Positions 42,091 through 50,488 of a DNA stretch of 64,000 nt are shown here, in pieces. The notes below the pieces were generated by a model. It worked only from the letters and a program-made list of their open reading frames with translations, made no database searches and had not been told where the DNA came from. Within the stretch, counting starts at the first letter, position 1. Each line of letters begins with the position of its first letter. This DNA is from WHSW01 sp036794585 (GTDB lineage Bacteria > Actinomycetota > Thermoleophilia > Solirubrobacterales > 70-9). A program made the position numbers and the translations under genes. The stretch is taken from assembly GCA_036794585.1 (NCBI GenBank), contig DAIRGH010000001.1, forward strand, positions 1-64,000, read 5' to 3'.

Positions 42091-43469
42091 CGCCGCCCGC
42101 CTCCAGCGCCGAAGGCTGTACCGTGACGTCCCGGTATTGCGCGGTACAACGTTCTCGCGGCCTCTCTGAATCTAGGCCTCAGCTGTGCGTACCCTCCTGG
42201 TGTTTCGGCGAACAGCCGCATGTGAAGGATTAGTACGAGGGTGTAGCCGATCGATGACGCGATCGATGCGACGTAAGCGCCGTAGACAGGTATCAAGGCG
42301 AGGTCTAACCCCAGAACAACTACGACGCCTGGGAGCCATACGATCACCGCGCGAAGTGGGTACCCCGTGCCTGCGAAGTGCTGCGCCAGGATGTTGAGGA
42401 GGCCGAGGCTGAACAGACCTGGCACGAGCCATAGGAACAGGGGGATTGCGCCTGTGAACTCGGAGCCGTACACGAAGCCAACCGCGGCATAGGCAAGCAG
42501 TGCTGCCATAAGACACACCACGCCGTAGCTGATGGCTACGACTCGGAACACAAGCGCCGTAGCTTCATACGTCGCTCCGCGAGCGATTCTCGGAAAAAGG
42601 TTGAGGGCGACAATTGCAGGAAAGAGGTAAAGCATGTCGGCGAGGTTGACGGCAACCGCATACTGCCCTGCCTGCTCGTTGCCCAGGTAAGCGTTTACCA
42701 GCAGTAGGTCAACCCGGATCACCAGATAGGCGGCGAGCGCGGCAAGGTACGCGCGCATCGCGTACTTGACCATCCCGCGCGCCAACGGCCAATCAGCTCG
42801 GCCCGGGCCCCCGCGCGCCACCACGAGAGCAACCGCCGTGCCGCAGGCCGCGACCTGGTTCCCGACTACGAGCGCAATCACTCCGAGCGTTCCGAAGTTG
42901 AAGACCAGAAGCCCCAAGAAGAGGGCGCCCAGGAAGAGCAAGCCGATGACCACGTCCGACCCGTTGTATGCGACGGTGCGACCCTCGCCCAGCAAGATCG
43001 AGCGAAAAAGCATCGCCGCCAGCGCAGCGGGAATGCCGATCGCAACGAGCGCCAACTCGAGTCCATCAAGCCCAGTCAGGAGCTGCGGAACCCAGAGTTT
43101 GAGGGCGAGCGTGATACCGATCAGCGCCAGACCGAGCGCCGCGGAGAGCCATAGCGAGTTGGCCACGATCCGCGCCCGCGTGTCGCCGTCTCGCGCCACG
43201 AAGTACTGATTCGCACTGACGAGACCAACGTTGCCGAGGTACGCGAGCAGCGCGATGAAGCTGACAGCCACGGCAACGTCGCCCCGACCGGAAGGTCCAA
43301 GCGCACGGGCCACCGCGATCGACCCGACGCCCGCCGACAAGACGAGGACGGCCTTGCTCGCCAACATCAACAGCACGTCGGTCTGAAAGGCGCCTGCGGA
43401 TGGCGCAACGGAGACGTCCGGAGCTCGCTGCGCGAGCCATCCCCTAATTCTGCTCGCCGCTTGGCTCAA
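42087..43469 (-). CDS. Wzx-like polysaccharide flippase
   Basis: I prefer TTG 43469, which overlaps the upstream stop in a TTGA junction; the frame extends to 43541. The protein of about 460 residues has 12 to 14 membrane helices (LLMLASKAVLVLSAGVGSIA, VAVAVSFIALLAYLGNVGL, LIVRVDLLLVNAYLGNEQAG-type). The motif ARALGPSGRGDVAVAVSF is typical of MATE/MOP-superfamily oligosaccharide flippases. It moves lipid-linked repeat units across the membrane. It is third in a run of four overlapping genes, which places it with the methyltransferase and deacetylase genes. Confidence 0.9.
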   Translation of the reverse strand: MSQAASRIRGWLAQRAPDVSVAPSAGAFQTDVLLMLASKAVLVLSAGVGSIAVARALGPSGRGDVAVAVSFIALLAYLGNVGLVSANQYFVARDGDTRARIVANSLWLSAALGLALIGITLALKLWVPQLLTGLDGLELALVAIGIPAALAAMLFRSILLGEGRTVAYNGSDVVIGLLFLGALFLGLLVFNFGTLGVIALVVGNQVAACGTAVALVVARGGPGRADWPLARGMVKYAMRAYLAALAAYLVIRVDLLLVNAYLGNEQAGQYAVAVNLADMLYLFPAIVALNLFPRIARGATYEATALVFRVVAISYGVVCLMAALLAYAAVGFVYGSEFTGAIPLFLWLVPGLFSLGLLNILAQHFAGTGYPLRAVIVWLPGVVVVLGLDLALIPVYGAYVASIASSIGYTLVLILHMRLFAETPGGYAQLRPRFREAARTLYRAIPGRHGTAFGAGGGRR

Positions 43470-44446
43470 GCGTTCTTTCGGATCCGACTCCCGGTGAGCT
43501 CCAAAGTCTTCACCAGCTCGAGGGCCTCCTGCACGCGGCAAGGGGTCAACTTCAGACGCTCCAGCAGACTCGCCGTGAAGTCCATGAATAGGCCGATGCG
43601 CCGTCGTACAGCCTCCTTGTCGCCGATCAGCGCGAACTTGCTGGCCGTTCGCCTCGTTTCACCATGGAACAGATGATCGAAGTGCACCACGACGACCATC
43701 ACGCCACTGCGCCCGAGCCACGGGACCGCTGGCCACTGGCGCAACGCCGCCGAGGGCGGAGAAGGCCACCTGCGTAAGCGTCCAGCCGCACCGCAATTCA
43801 GCCAAATACATGGGGCGAGTTCGATGACCGCGTCCGTCAAGTGATATGCGTTGTGTGAGAACGTCCCCGTGCGTCCGCCGATGTTGAGCCTGCTGCTGTC
43901 AGCGGCGAAGCCAGCGTCATCGATCCCGCTGACAAATGCCCGCCAATCGTCCGCAGACGTGCCCGTGTCCCAGCCTCCGGCACGGAAAGCGACGGGCCTC
44001 CCTAGCGGCAGCCCGGCGTCCACGAGTACCTGGTTGTACACGTCGCGTAGCTCAGCCGCCCAGTCAGCCCACGAGTGACGGTTACGTCGAACGACGTCGT
44101 ACCACATGCTCGCGCGACCCGGGTATCCGGCGACTGGGTTCGAAAAGGGCTTGCGATCGACGGATCGAACGCCGCTGTCCCAATCGAAGAGGCAATGGTT
44201 GTGCACGTGGAGTTCATTGCGGGCGCGCTCGAGCACGGCGAGCTCCTCTGTGAATCGCCGGTACCGGTCAGGATCGGATCGCCGGAGGACCGCAACGTGC
44301 TCAAGCGACAGAAATATCGCGAAGGGAAGTTTGTGGGAGCGGGCCGACTTGGCCCACTGCGCCATTGCGACCATCCACGAATCACACTGTTCCGCATAAA
44401 AAGCCTCGAAGTCGACCGTCAAGAGTGCCAACCGTCGCTCCGCCAT
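43466..44446 (-). CDS. NodB-like polysaccharide deacetylase-type protein
   Basis: ATG 44446 is chosen (MAERRLALLTVDFEAFY); the open frame further upstream lies inside the preceding gene. The 326-residue protein shows TVDFE (10-14), an LHVHNHCLFD metal-site-like segment (79-88) and VAFRAGGWDTG in the middle. These match the three blocks seen in the central domain of the fusion at 39829-42090. No signal peptide is present, so it acts in the cytoplasm, probably on lipid-linked or nucleotide sugars. It lies 5 nt after the methyltransferase gene and overlaps the flippase gene. Classical CE4 motifs are only partly conserved. Confidence 0.78.
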   Translation of the reverse strand: MAERRLALLTVDFEAFYAEQCDSWMVAMAQWAKSARSHKLPFAIFLSLEHVAVLRRSDPDRYRRFTEELAVLERARNELHVHNHCLFDWDSGVRSVDRKPFSNPVAGYPGRASMWYDVVRRNRHSWADWAAELRDVYNQVLVDAGLPLGRPVAFRAGGWDTGTSADDWRAFVSGIDDAGFAADSSRLNIGGRTGTFSHNAYHLTDAVIELAPCIWLNCGAAGRLRRWPSPPSAALRQWPAVPWLGRSGVMVVVVHFDHLFHGETRRTASKFALIGDKEAVRRRIGLFMDFTASLLERLKLTPCRVQEALELVKTLELTGSRIRKNA

Positions 44447-44451
44447 GGCCC

Positions 44452-45393
44452 CTAAGCCACCATCCCGGTGCGCTCCTCGAGGCGCCGCTCGACCTCGTCC
44501 GCCAACTCTTCGAGTCGGGACCAGTCGGGCCGTGCGCCGCTTCCGAGCCACGCGGGCAGCACGGAGGCCCAACGCGGCCGCAGCTTCCCGCTCGGCAGAG
44601 CCGCGTTAGCGAGGACGAGGCCCATCCTGGCGGTTTCCTCAGCGTTGGAGCCGGTGTCAACGAGGCGGCGTTTGATGCTGTGCTCCCGCTGCCCCCCGGC
44701 TTTTGCCCATGTTGTTTGGGTGTATGGGACACCGCGCCACGTAGAGACCTCCTGCCTCACGATCAGCCATCCGACGTGTTCGAGAACCGCGTTCGCCGAC
44801 CCACTATTGAAGTACGTGAAACCCGGTCTCCTCAGAAGGCCGTTCAGCAGTTGATCGGCTCGAGCGCGGAGGCTGCGGACGTCGCGCATTCGGACCGCAC
44901 TCACCATCTCCATCAACGGATACGCCTCGGTTTCCTCGCTGTAGATCAGCCACCCTCCATCCCGAACCCAGGTACGGAAGCGGCGGACCATGGCCTCCCG
45001 ATCTGAACCACCGTGAGACATCAGATTGCTAAGAACAAGGTCAGCTCGTCTGGGCGTTCGATACGAGGTCGCGTCGGCACGATCGAACCGCACGTGACCG
45101 TGATCCGCAATCCGCGCGACGTGTCGGCCCAGCCAGATCGACCGGCGACGAACGTCGATCCCGATAACTTCTTCGAAGAGCTCGGCGAGCGCGAACGTCA
45201 GCATGCCCCCGCCTGCCCCGGCATCTATGGCCAGCTCGCGCCGTGAGAGGTGAATGGGCTCCAACAGCCGTCGAATCGACTCCGGCGCCTTCAGCATGCG
45301 TCCTGCCACGTAGCCGATCTCGCCCGGCCAAGTGGCGTGTTTGTGCGCCCACGCACCAGCGGAGTCGAACCTAGTCAGGCTTCTGTGTAACAC
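44452..45393 (-). CDS. SAM-dependent methyltransferase
   Basis: The 313-residue protein has motif I ELAIDAGAGGGMLTFALAEL, the acidic strand VIGIDVRRRSIWLGRHVARI and DLVLSNLMSHGGSDREAMVR. The sequence RTWVRDGGWLIYSEETEAYP matches the post-motif region. The C-terminal 120 residues are less typical. As the first gene of the four-gene overlapping operon it is probably cotranscribed with the deacetylase, flippase and fusion genes. The acceptor is unknown. Confidence 0.83.
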   Translation of the reverse strand: MLHRSLTRFDSAGAWAHKHATWPGEIGYVAGRMLKAPESIRRLLEPIHLSRRELAIDAGAGGGMLTFALAELFEEVIGIDVRRRSIWLGRHVARIADHGHVRFDRADATSYRTPRRADLVLSNLMSHGGSDREAMVRRFRTWVRDGGWLIYSEETEAYPLMEMVSAVRMRDVRSLRARADQLLNGLLRRPGFTYFNSGSANAVLEHVGWLIVRQEVSTWRGVPYTQTTWAKAGGQREHSIKRRLVDTGSNAEETARMGLVLANAALPSGKLRPRWASVLPAWLGSGARPDWSRLEELADEVERRLEERTGMVA

Positions 45394-45416
45394 CGATTCT
45401 CCTGTTTCATGGTGGC

Positions 45417-45555
45417 CTCGGCTGGGCGGCTCAGAAGGGTAGCCGCGCCGAGACTGTTAGACGCCCGACGGAGGGACTCCCAAAGCCTTCGATGAACCGG
45501 ACAGTACCCAGGCTGGTCCGGCCGCCCGTGGTAGCGACCTGACTACGGGCGGGCC
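45417..45555 (+). promoter_or_regulatory. Structured leader region upstream of the lyase gene
   Basis: Two strong hairpins are visible in the 316-nt gap. The first, at 45417-45452, has an outer stem CTCGGC/GCCGAG and an inner stem CGGCT/AGCCG. The second, at 45520-45555, has GGCCGCCCGT pairing with ACGGGCGGGCC (one bulge) around a 15-nt loop. It could be a terminator pair for the divergent transcript or a leader RNA of the lyase gene. No known riboswitch could be matched. Confidence 0.35.
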
Positions 45556-45709
45556 ACGAAGTCGATCCAAGTAGTCGGGCGAAAGCCTGAGGTGCGTGCG
45601 ATGTCATATCCATAGACGTTTCCAAAGGCGCCGCCCCGGTGTGTGTCGTGGCGCTCGGACCCGCGCGGACGGAGGACGATTTCTCATTCGTGCAAAATCG
45701 ACCGTCGAA

Positions 45710-47674
45710 ATGCGGGGAGCAGTTTTACGGCGCCTGTGCCGCGAGTTCGAGCTGACCGGTTACCGACCGGGAAAGCTCGTCGCGGAGTTGTCTTATCGAG
45801 GCCGCCGACGCTTGCAGCGCAAGCGTATCCGCCGATCGTATTCCGCCGTGGTCTCGCCGCAACCCGGGCGAGTTCGCTTCCGATCGCTCTCCATCCAGCC
45901 GCCGTCGCGCGAGGTGCCTCAAGAGTTGCGGTCGGCTGCGGAGGTATTGCTCTCCGAGGCCGAGGCAGCGCTTCGTGTCGAGTTTGATTTGCTCGGTTCC
46001 GGTCCGACGGCGCTGGGTGATCCAATTGATTGGCATCGCGACTTTAAGAGCGGGTATAGGTGGCCGCTGGACTTCTACCTCGATCTGCCCGTAACACGTC
46101 TCGATGACCCGAGCGACGCCAAGGTGCCTTGGGAGCTCAGCCGCGCTCATCAGCTGGTCGTACTGGCGCGGGCCGCTCGGCTCACGGGTGAAACTCGCTT
46201 CAGCGAGGCGGTCGCCAATCAATTCGAGTCCTGGCTCGATGCGAATCCTCCAGGCCAAGGCATCAATTGGGTGAATCCGATGGAGGTCGCGATCAGGGCG
46301 GTGAACTGGATTTGGACGTTGAATACTCTTGACGAAGCGTCTCCGATTGACCCTGTGGTTCGCGATCGAGTTGTGGCGTCTCTTACGGTGCATGGACGTC
46401 ATATCGCGGCAAATCTCGAGGGATCGCCGCGGCTTCGAAGTAATCACTTCCTCTCGGACATTCTCGGCATGCTCGCGATTGGGGCTGTGATCGATGAGGA
46501 CGCGGGAATTAAGCGGGGCTTCGACCGAGCGCATCGCTGGTTCGAACGCGAGATTCGGGCCCAGGTGTTTCCGGACGGAGCCAGCTTCGAGGCCTCAGTT
46601 GGCTACCACGGCTTGGCGCTCGAGATCTTCATGCTGGCTCGCTGGATCGCAAATGCGCGGGAGAGACCGTTTTCGGCCGGATTTGACGCCCGTCTCCGCG
46701 GGATGGTCGAATTCTCGGCGCGCATCCGCCACGCAAACGGGCGAGTTCCGCTATTCGGCGACTCCGATAGCGGTCGTGTCTTGCCCTTTTCGTCGCACAG
46801 GCTACCCAGTCACGATCACCTTCTCTGGTTCGCGTCCGCAACCCTTGGCACTCCCCTGCCCGCCGGCGCTTCCGGCGGTGAGGAGACTGCATGGACACTC
46901 GGCGTGAGCGCGTGGCGCGAGGCGCGCGCCCGGCTTGCGGGTTCTCCGGACATTCCGGCGGCCTTTGAGTCCGGCGGTATCTACATCCTCACCAACGGAG
47001 GCAATCACCTAGTAGTGCGCTGCGGAGATGTCGGCCAGAACGGGAACGGAGGCCACGCTCATAACGATTCGCTGTCGTTCGAGTTTTCTCGCGGTGATCA
47101 GGTCTTGGTGGTTGATCCGGGCACTTACGTCTACACAGCCGACGTTGATGCTCGTCATAAATATCGCTCCACGAGCGCCCACAACACGGTTTCCGTCGCC
47201 GCGGCGGAGATCAACCCGATCGATCGTCTGCAACCGTTTAGGATGCGCCAAGAGGCCACGCCCCGCCTCGAGCTGTGGGCGCCTCGCGGAGACCCTCACC
47301 GTCTCATCGTTTCCCACGATGGCTATCGCAGGCTTCCGCAGCGTGTAGTACACCGACGGGAGTTTCGGCTCTTCACCGACGACGACCGACTGGAAATGGC
47401 CGACACACTCGAAGGGGAGGGCACGGTCGCGTTCGTTTCCTCGATCCACCTCGCGCCGGAATGGTCGGTCGAACTCAAGCAGAATTGCGCTATCTGCCGA
47501 CGGGATGACACGCAGGCCAGGATCACCATTACTGGTGCGATTGAAACTGTGCGACTACGCTCGGATTGGGTGTCGTCATCGTACGGAAGCCAAACACCGG
47601 CGTCCACGATCGAAGCCGCCGGAGCCAGCGAGCTACCGGCGATGATTCTGGTGACCGTCGCATTTGACCGATGA
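45710..47674 (+). CDS. Heparinase II/III-family protein (polysaccharide lyase-like)
   Basis: ATG 45710 (MRGAVLRRL) gives 654 residues; the frame opens at 45596, but the added part is basic and atypical. The N-terminal (alpha/alpha) toroid spans about 60-350 (INWVNPMEVAIRAVNWIWTL, LRSNHFLSDILGMLAIGAV, FPDGASFEASVGYHGLALEI). The beta-sheet domain has GNGGHAHNDSLSFEF, VVDPGTYVYT, KYRSTSAHNTV and DGYRRLPQRVVHRREF. Conserved His and Tyr residues are present. No signal peptide is visible, so cytoplasmic trimming of lipid-linked or misassembled polymer is as likely as secretion. It overlaps the GT4 gene in ATGA. Confidence 0.88.
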   Translation: MRGAVLRRLCREFELTGYRPGKLVAELSYRGRRRLQRKRIRRSYSAVVSPQPGRVRFRSLSIQPPSREVPQELRSAAEVLLSEAEAALRVEFDLLGSGPTALGDPIDWHRDFKSGYRWPLDFYLDLPVTRLDDPSDAKVPWELSRAHQLVVLARAARLTGETRFSEAVANQFESWLDANPPGQGINWVNPMEVAIRAVNWIWTLNTLDEASPIDPVVRDRVVASLTVHGRHIAANLEGSPRLRSNHFLSDILGMLAIGAVIDEDAGIKRGFDRAHRWFEREIRAQVFPDGASFEASVGYHGLALEIFMLARWIANARERPFSAGFDARLRGMVEFSARIRHANGRVPLFGDSDSGRVLPFSSHRLPSHDHLLWFASATLGTPLPAGASGGEETAWTLGVSAWREARARLAGSPDIPAAFESGGIYILTNGGNHLVVRCGDVGQNGNGGHAHNDSLSFEFSRGDQVLVVDPGTYVYTADVDARHKYRSTSAHNTVSVAAAEINPIDRLQPFRMRQEATPRLELWAPRGDPHRLIVSHDGYRRLPQRVVHRREFRLFTDDDRLEMADTLEGEGTVAFVSSIHLAPEWSVELKQNCAICRRDDTQARITITGAIETVRLRSDWVSSSYGSQTPASTIEAAGASELPAMILVTVAFDR

Positions 47675-49005
47675 GCCGCATGCCCCGCGACGGCAACGCA
47701 CCGGCGGTGATCTGGCCTCCTGTCGATGTATGCGTCGCAGTCGTTTCGCACCTGCCACTTGATGCACGGGTCTGGAAGGAGGTGCGGACCCTGGCAAGGT
47801 GTGGACTATCGGTGCGATTGATCGGGTTGCGCTACGACATAGAGGCGGTCGTGCGCGAGTCTTGCGACGGTATCGAGGTGGTTGCGCTCCCATTCGGGAT
47901 CCGCGGCGATCCGAAGAGCAAGGTAAGGGGTCTACTTTCGTTGTGGCGGGAGATCCTCGCGTCCCCGGCTCGCGTGTACCACTGCCACAACATCCATCCG
48001 GCGCCGGCGGTTTGGATTGCGAGTCGGCTTCGAGGTGCCAGCGTCGTCTATGACGCCCACGAGCTTTACGGCGAGCAGCGATCGGAGGATCCGTTCGTCG
48101 ACCGTCTCGCCGCGCGTGTCTCGTTTGCAATCGAACGGCTCATGGTCCGCCGCAGTTACGCTGTGATCACGACGAACCCATCTCGAGTCGCCGTCCTGCG
48201 ACGGCGCCATGGGCGCGAGTCGATCATCGTTCTCGCCAACGTGCCATCGTTGGTCGGCGAGGTCGTTCCCTTAAATCCAGGGTTTCCTTCTCATCGACGG
48301 ATACTCCTGTATCAGGGCGGCATCTACCCGAACCGCAGCCTGATCGAGGCGATCGAAGCGCTCCCATTACTCAATGAGCTCGATCTCGTCATCCTCGGAT
48401 TCGGCCGCGACTCCGAGATCGCGCGCTTGCGCGAGGCCGTGCGTCGTCACCACGTGGAGGATCGCGTCCACTTCCTCGGCCCCCGCCCGTTCGACGAGCT
48501 CGTCCGAACGGCCGCCGCGGCGACGGTCGGACTGGTCCCGATTAGGCCGATGAACCTCAATTCCTACCTGGGAGATACGAACAAACTGCATGAGTACCTA
48601 ATGGCGGGCCTGCCGGTCGTTGCCAGTGACATCCCCGAAATCAGGCGAGTGATCAATGCCGGCGACCCCCCGGTGGGCGAGGTGTATGACCCTAGTTCAC
48701 CTGCGGATCTCGCGGCTGCGGTCAAGCGAATCCTCGCCGACCCTGCCCTGCTCGATGCCCGGCGACGGGAGGCGCGCCGGCTTGCACTGGCAGAGCTCAA
48801 CTGGGAGGCGCAGGAAGGCCGCTTGAGGCGACTCTACCGGAACCTACTCGAGAACAATCCCGCAGGCACTCCCCCCGAACCCAGGGGAGCCCGGCGCGTT
48901 CTATTACGTTTGTTTGACCGGAGTACGTCTCGCCCGCGACGCTCAGACATCAGCGCGTGCTCCCGCATCACTTCTCGCCTCGCCGGCCTCGCTCGAAGGG
49001 ATTGA
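47671..49005 (+). CDS. Glycosyltransferase family 4
   Basis: The 444-residue protein starts in an ATGA overlap with the lyase gene. The acceptor half shows AVVSHLPLDARVWKEVRTLA, YHCHNIHPAPAVWIAS and VVYDAHELYGEQRSED. The donor half shows ILLYQGGIYPNRSLIEAIEA, DLVILGFG, VHFLGPRPFDEL and NKLHEYLMAGLPVVASDIPE (the EX7E-like region). It is a retaining NDP-sugar transferase of the GT-B fold. It probably adds a sugar to the repeat unit whose polymer the coupled lyase can cut. Confidence 0.9.
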   Translation: MSRMPRDGNAPAVIWPPVDVCVAVVSHLPLDARVWKEVRTLARCGLSVRLIGLRYDIEAVVRESCDGIEVVALPFGIRGDPKSKVRGLLSLWREILASPARVYHCHNIHPAPAVWIASRLRGASVVYDAHELYGEQRSEDPFVDRLAARVSFAIERLMVRRSYAVITTNPSRVAVLRRRHGRESIIVLANVPSLVGEVVPLNPGFPSHRRILLYQGGIYPNRSLIEAIEALPLLNELDLVILGFGRDSEIARLREAVRRHHVEDRVHFLGPRPFDELVRTAAAATVGLVPIRPMNLNSYLGDTNKLHEYLMAGLPVVASDIPEIRRVINAGDPPVGEVYDPSSPADLAAAVKRILADPALLDARRREARRLALAELNWEAQEGRLRRLYRNLLENNPAGTPPEPRGARRVLLRLFDRSTSRPRRSDISACSRITSRLAGLARRD

Positions 49006-49387
49006 CCCGACCCGTTCTTCGCTCGACCCCTGTCCGAGGGTTCGGGACTTCAGACCTTGACGACCTCGGCGGTCGCCTCGCCCTCGCCAGAACCTGATCG
49101 GCTCTCTCTGAGTGTTTAACGCTCGGTGGGGATGTGGGCCGTTCTCACCGTACGTATCCAGAAAAGGCCAGATTGCGAACTGATCTCCCGCCCGTGGAAT
49201 CAACCCGGGCTGCAAGCAGCGATGTGCGATGAGGTATTCGCCAACGTGGGCTGGTTGGATTCGACGAGCGGATGAGAGCTGCGCTCGCGGGGCGATCCTG
49301 ACAATGCGCGACGGCCTCCGCCCATCCCTGCAACCCGCTCCAAGCACATGCTATACGCTCTCGGCGGAGGGGTGTCATAGCGATTAG
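49006..49387. other. Intergenic region of about 380 nt
   Basis: No gene, RNA or clear terminator is supported here; frames on both strands lack coding character. It probably holds the promoter for the operon that starts at 49388. Confidence 0.4.
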
Positions 49388-50488
49388 TTGATCGAGAAGG
49401 GATGCTTGTTGACCCTGAGCGGTAACGGTCGGAAAGCATTCGACGATGCGAGGCCGAGACTCGGCGTCGTCGGATTGGGATACTGGGGGCCGAATCTGCT
49501 GCGAGCGCTGATCGACGCAGCTGAAGCGCGAGTCACATGGCTTTGCGACCTCGACAGCGAACGCCTCGCTCGGTTTGCCAAGCGGTACCCTGCGATCGAA
49601 CCGACCCAGTCGATCGACGCTCTACTTGAGGATCCGGATCTCGACGGCATCTTGATCGCGACCCCCGTGGTTTCGCATTTCGAGCTCGCGTCACGCAGTC
49701 TGCGGGCCGGGAAGCACACGTTTGTCGAGAAGCCGCTCACCACCTCGAGCGCCGAGGCCGTGCAGCTCCTCGAGATTGCGGAGGCGTCCGGCTTGGCGCT
49801 GATGTGCGGCCACACATTCCTCTACAGCCCGCCGGTCCAGCTCGTGAAGGAAATCCTCGACAGTGGTGATCTCGGAGACCTGTATTACATCTCGTCCAGT
49901 CGGGTTAATCTGGGCCCCTACCGGTCCGATGTGAGTGTCCTTTCAGACCTCGGTCCACACGACTTTTCGATCCTCCGCTACTGGCTCGAGGAGATGCCGG
50001 AGTGGATCTCAGCGACGGGCCGTGATGCCATCGTGGATGGCAACCCGGACGTGGCCTTCGTCACGCTGAAATTCCCAAGCGAGGTCGTCGCCCACCTCGA
50101 GATGAGCTGGCTCGCGCCGAGCAAGCTGCGCCGGACGGTCCTTGTCGGCAGCAAGAAGATGGTCGTGTACGAAGACGGGACACCCGAGGCGGTGAGGATT
50201 TTCGACCGCGGAATCACCTTCAAGGATCCCGAGACCTTCGGTGAGTTCCAGCTCTCCTACCGCACAGGTGACGTCGTTTCGCCCAAGCTGGAAGCCACGG
50301 AGCCCATCGTCACACAGCTTGCCGACTTTGTCGATGCGGTGCGTACGGGTAGGCCGAAGCCCGGCCACGCCCAACTGTGCGCTGACGTCGTGCGTTTGCT
50401 CGAGTCCTCTGACGTGTCGCTCCGGACTGGCGGCTTCCCGGTTTCGCTCGACGGCGAGCGCATCGAGGACGCGCCAGCGTTGGCGTGA
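49388..50488 (+). CDS. Gfo/Idh/MocA-family oxidoreductase (WbpB-like)
   Basis: TTG 49388 gives 366 residues; TTG 49409 is an alternative. The N-terminal Rossmann motif is GVVGLGYWG (26-34), followed by ATPVVSHFELASRSLRAGKH and the signature EKP at 114-116. The C-terminal sheet has SDLGPHDFSILRYWLEEMPE. Members next to an LbH acetyltransferase and a DegT aminotransferase act like WbpB, oxidising the 3-OH of UDP-GlcNAc-uronate for 2,3-diamino sugar synthesis. All three classes are here (49388, 52022, 54026), which supports this role. It overlaps the next gene in GTGA. Confidence 0.88.
   Translation: MIEKGCLLTLSGNGRKAFDDARPRLGVVGLGYWGPNLLRALIDAAEARVTWLCDLDSERLARFAKRYPAIEPTQSIDALLEDPDLDGILIATPVVSHFELASRSLRAGKHTFVEKPLTTSSAEAVQLLEIAEASGLALMCGHTFLYSPPVQLVKEILDSGDLGDLYYISSSRVNLGPYRSDVSVLSDLGPHDFSILRYWLEEMPEWISATGRDAIVDGNPDVAFVTLKFPSEVVAHLEMSWLAPSKLRRTVLVGSKKMVVYEDGTPEAVRIFDRGITFKDPETFGEFQLSYRTGDVVSPKLEATEPIVTQLADFVDAVRTGRPKPGHAQLCADVVRLLESSDVSLRTGGFPVSLDGERIEDAPALA

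Noticed and set aside
45394..45709. A c-di-GMP-I riboswitch
   Set aside because: Only short words agree with the consensus; the conserved core and pairing could not be laid out, so it is kept only as a structured leader.
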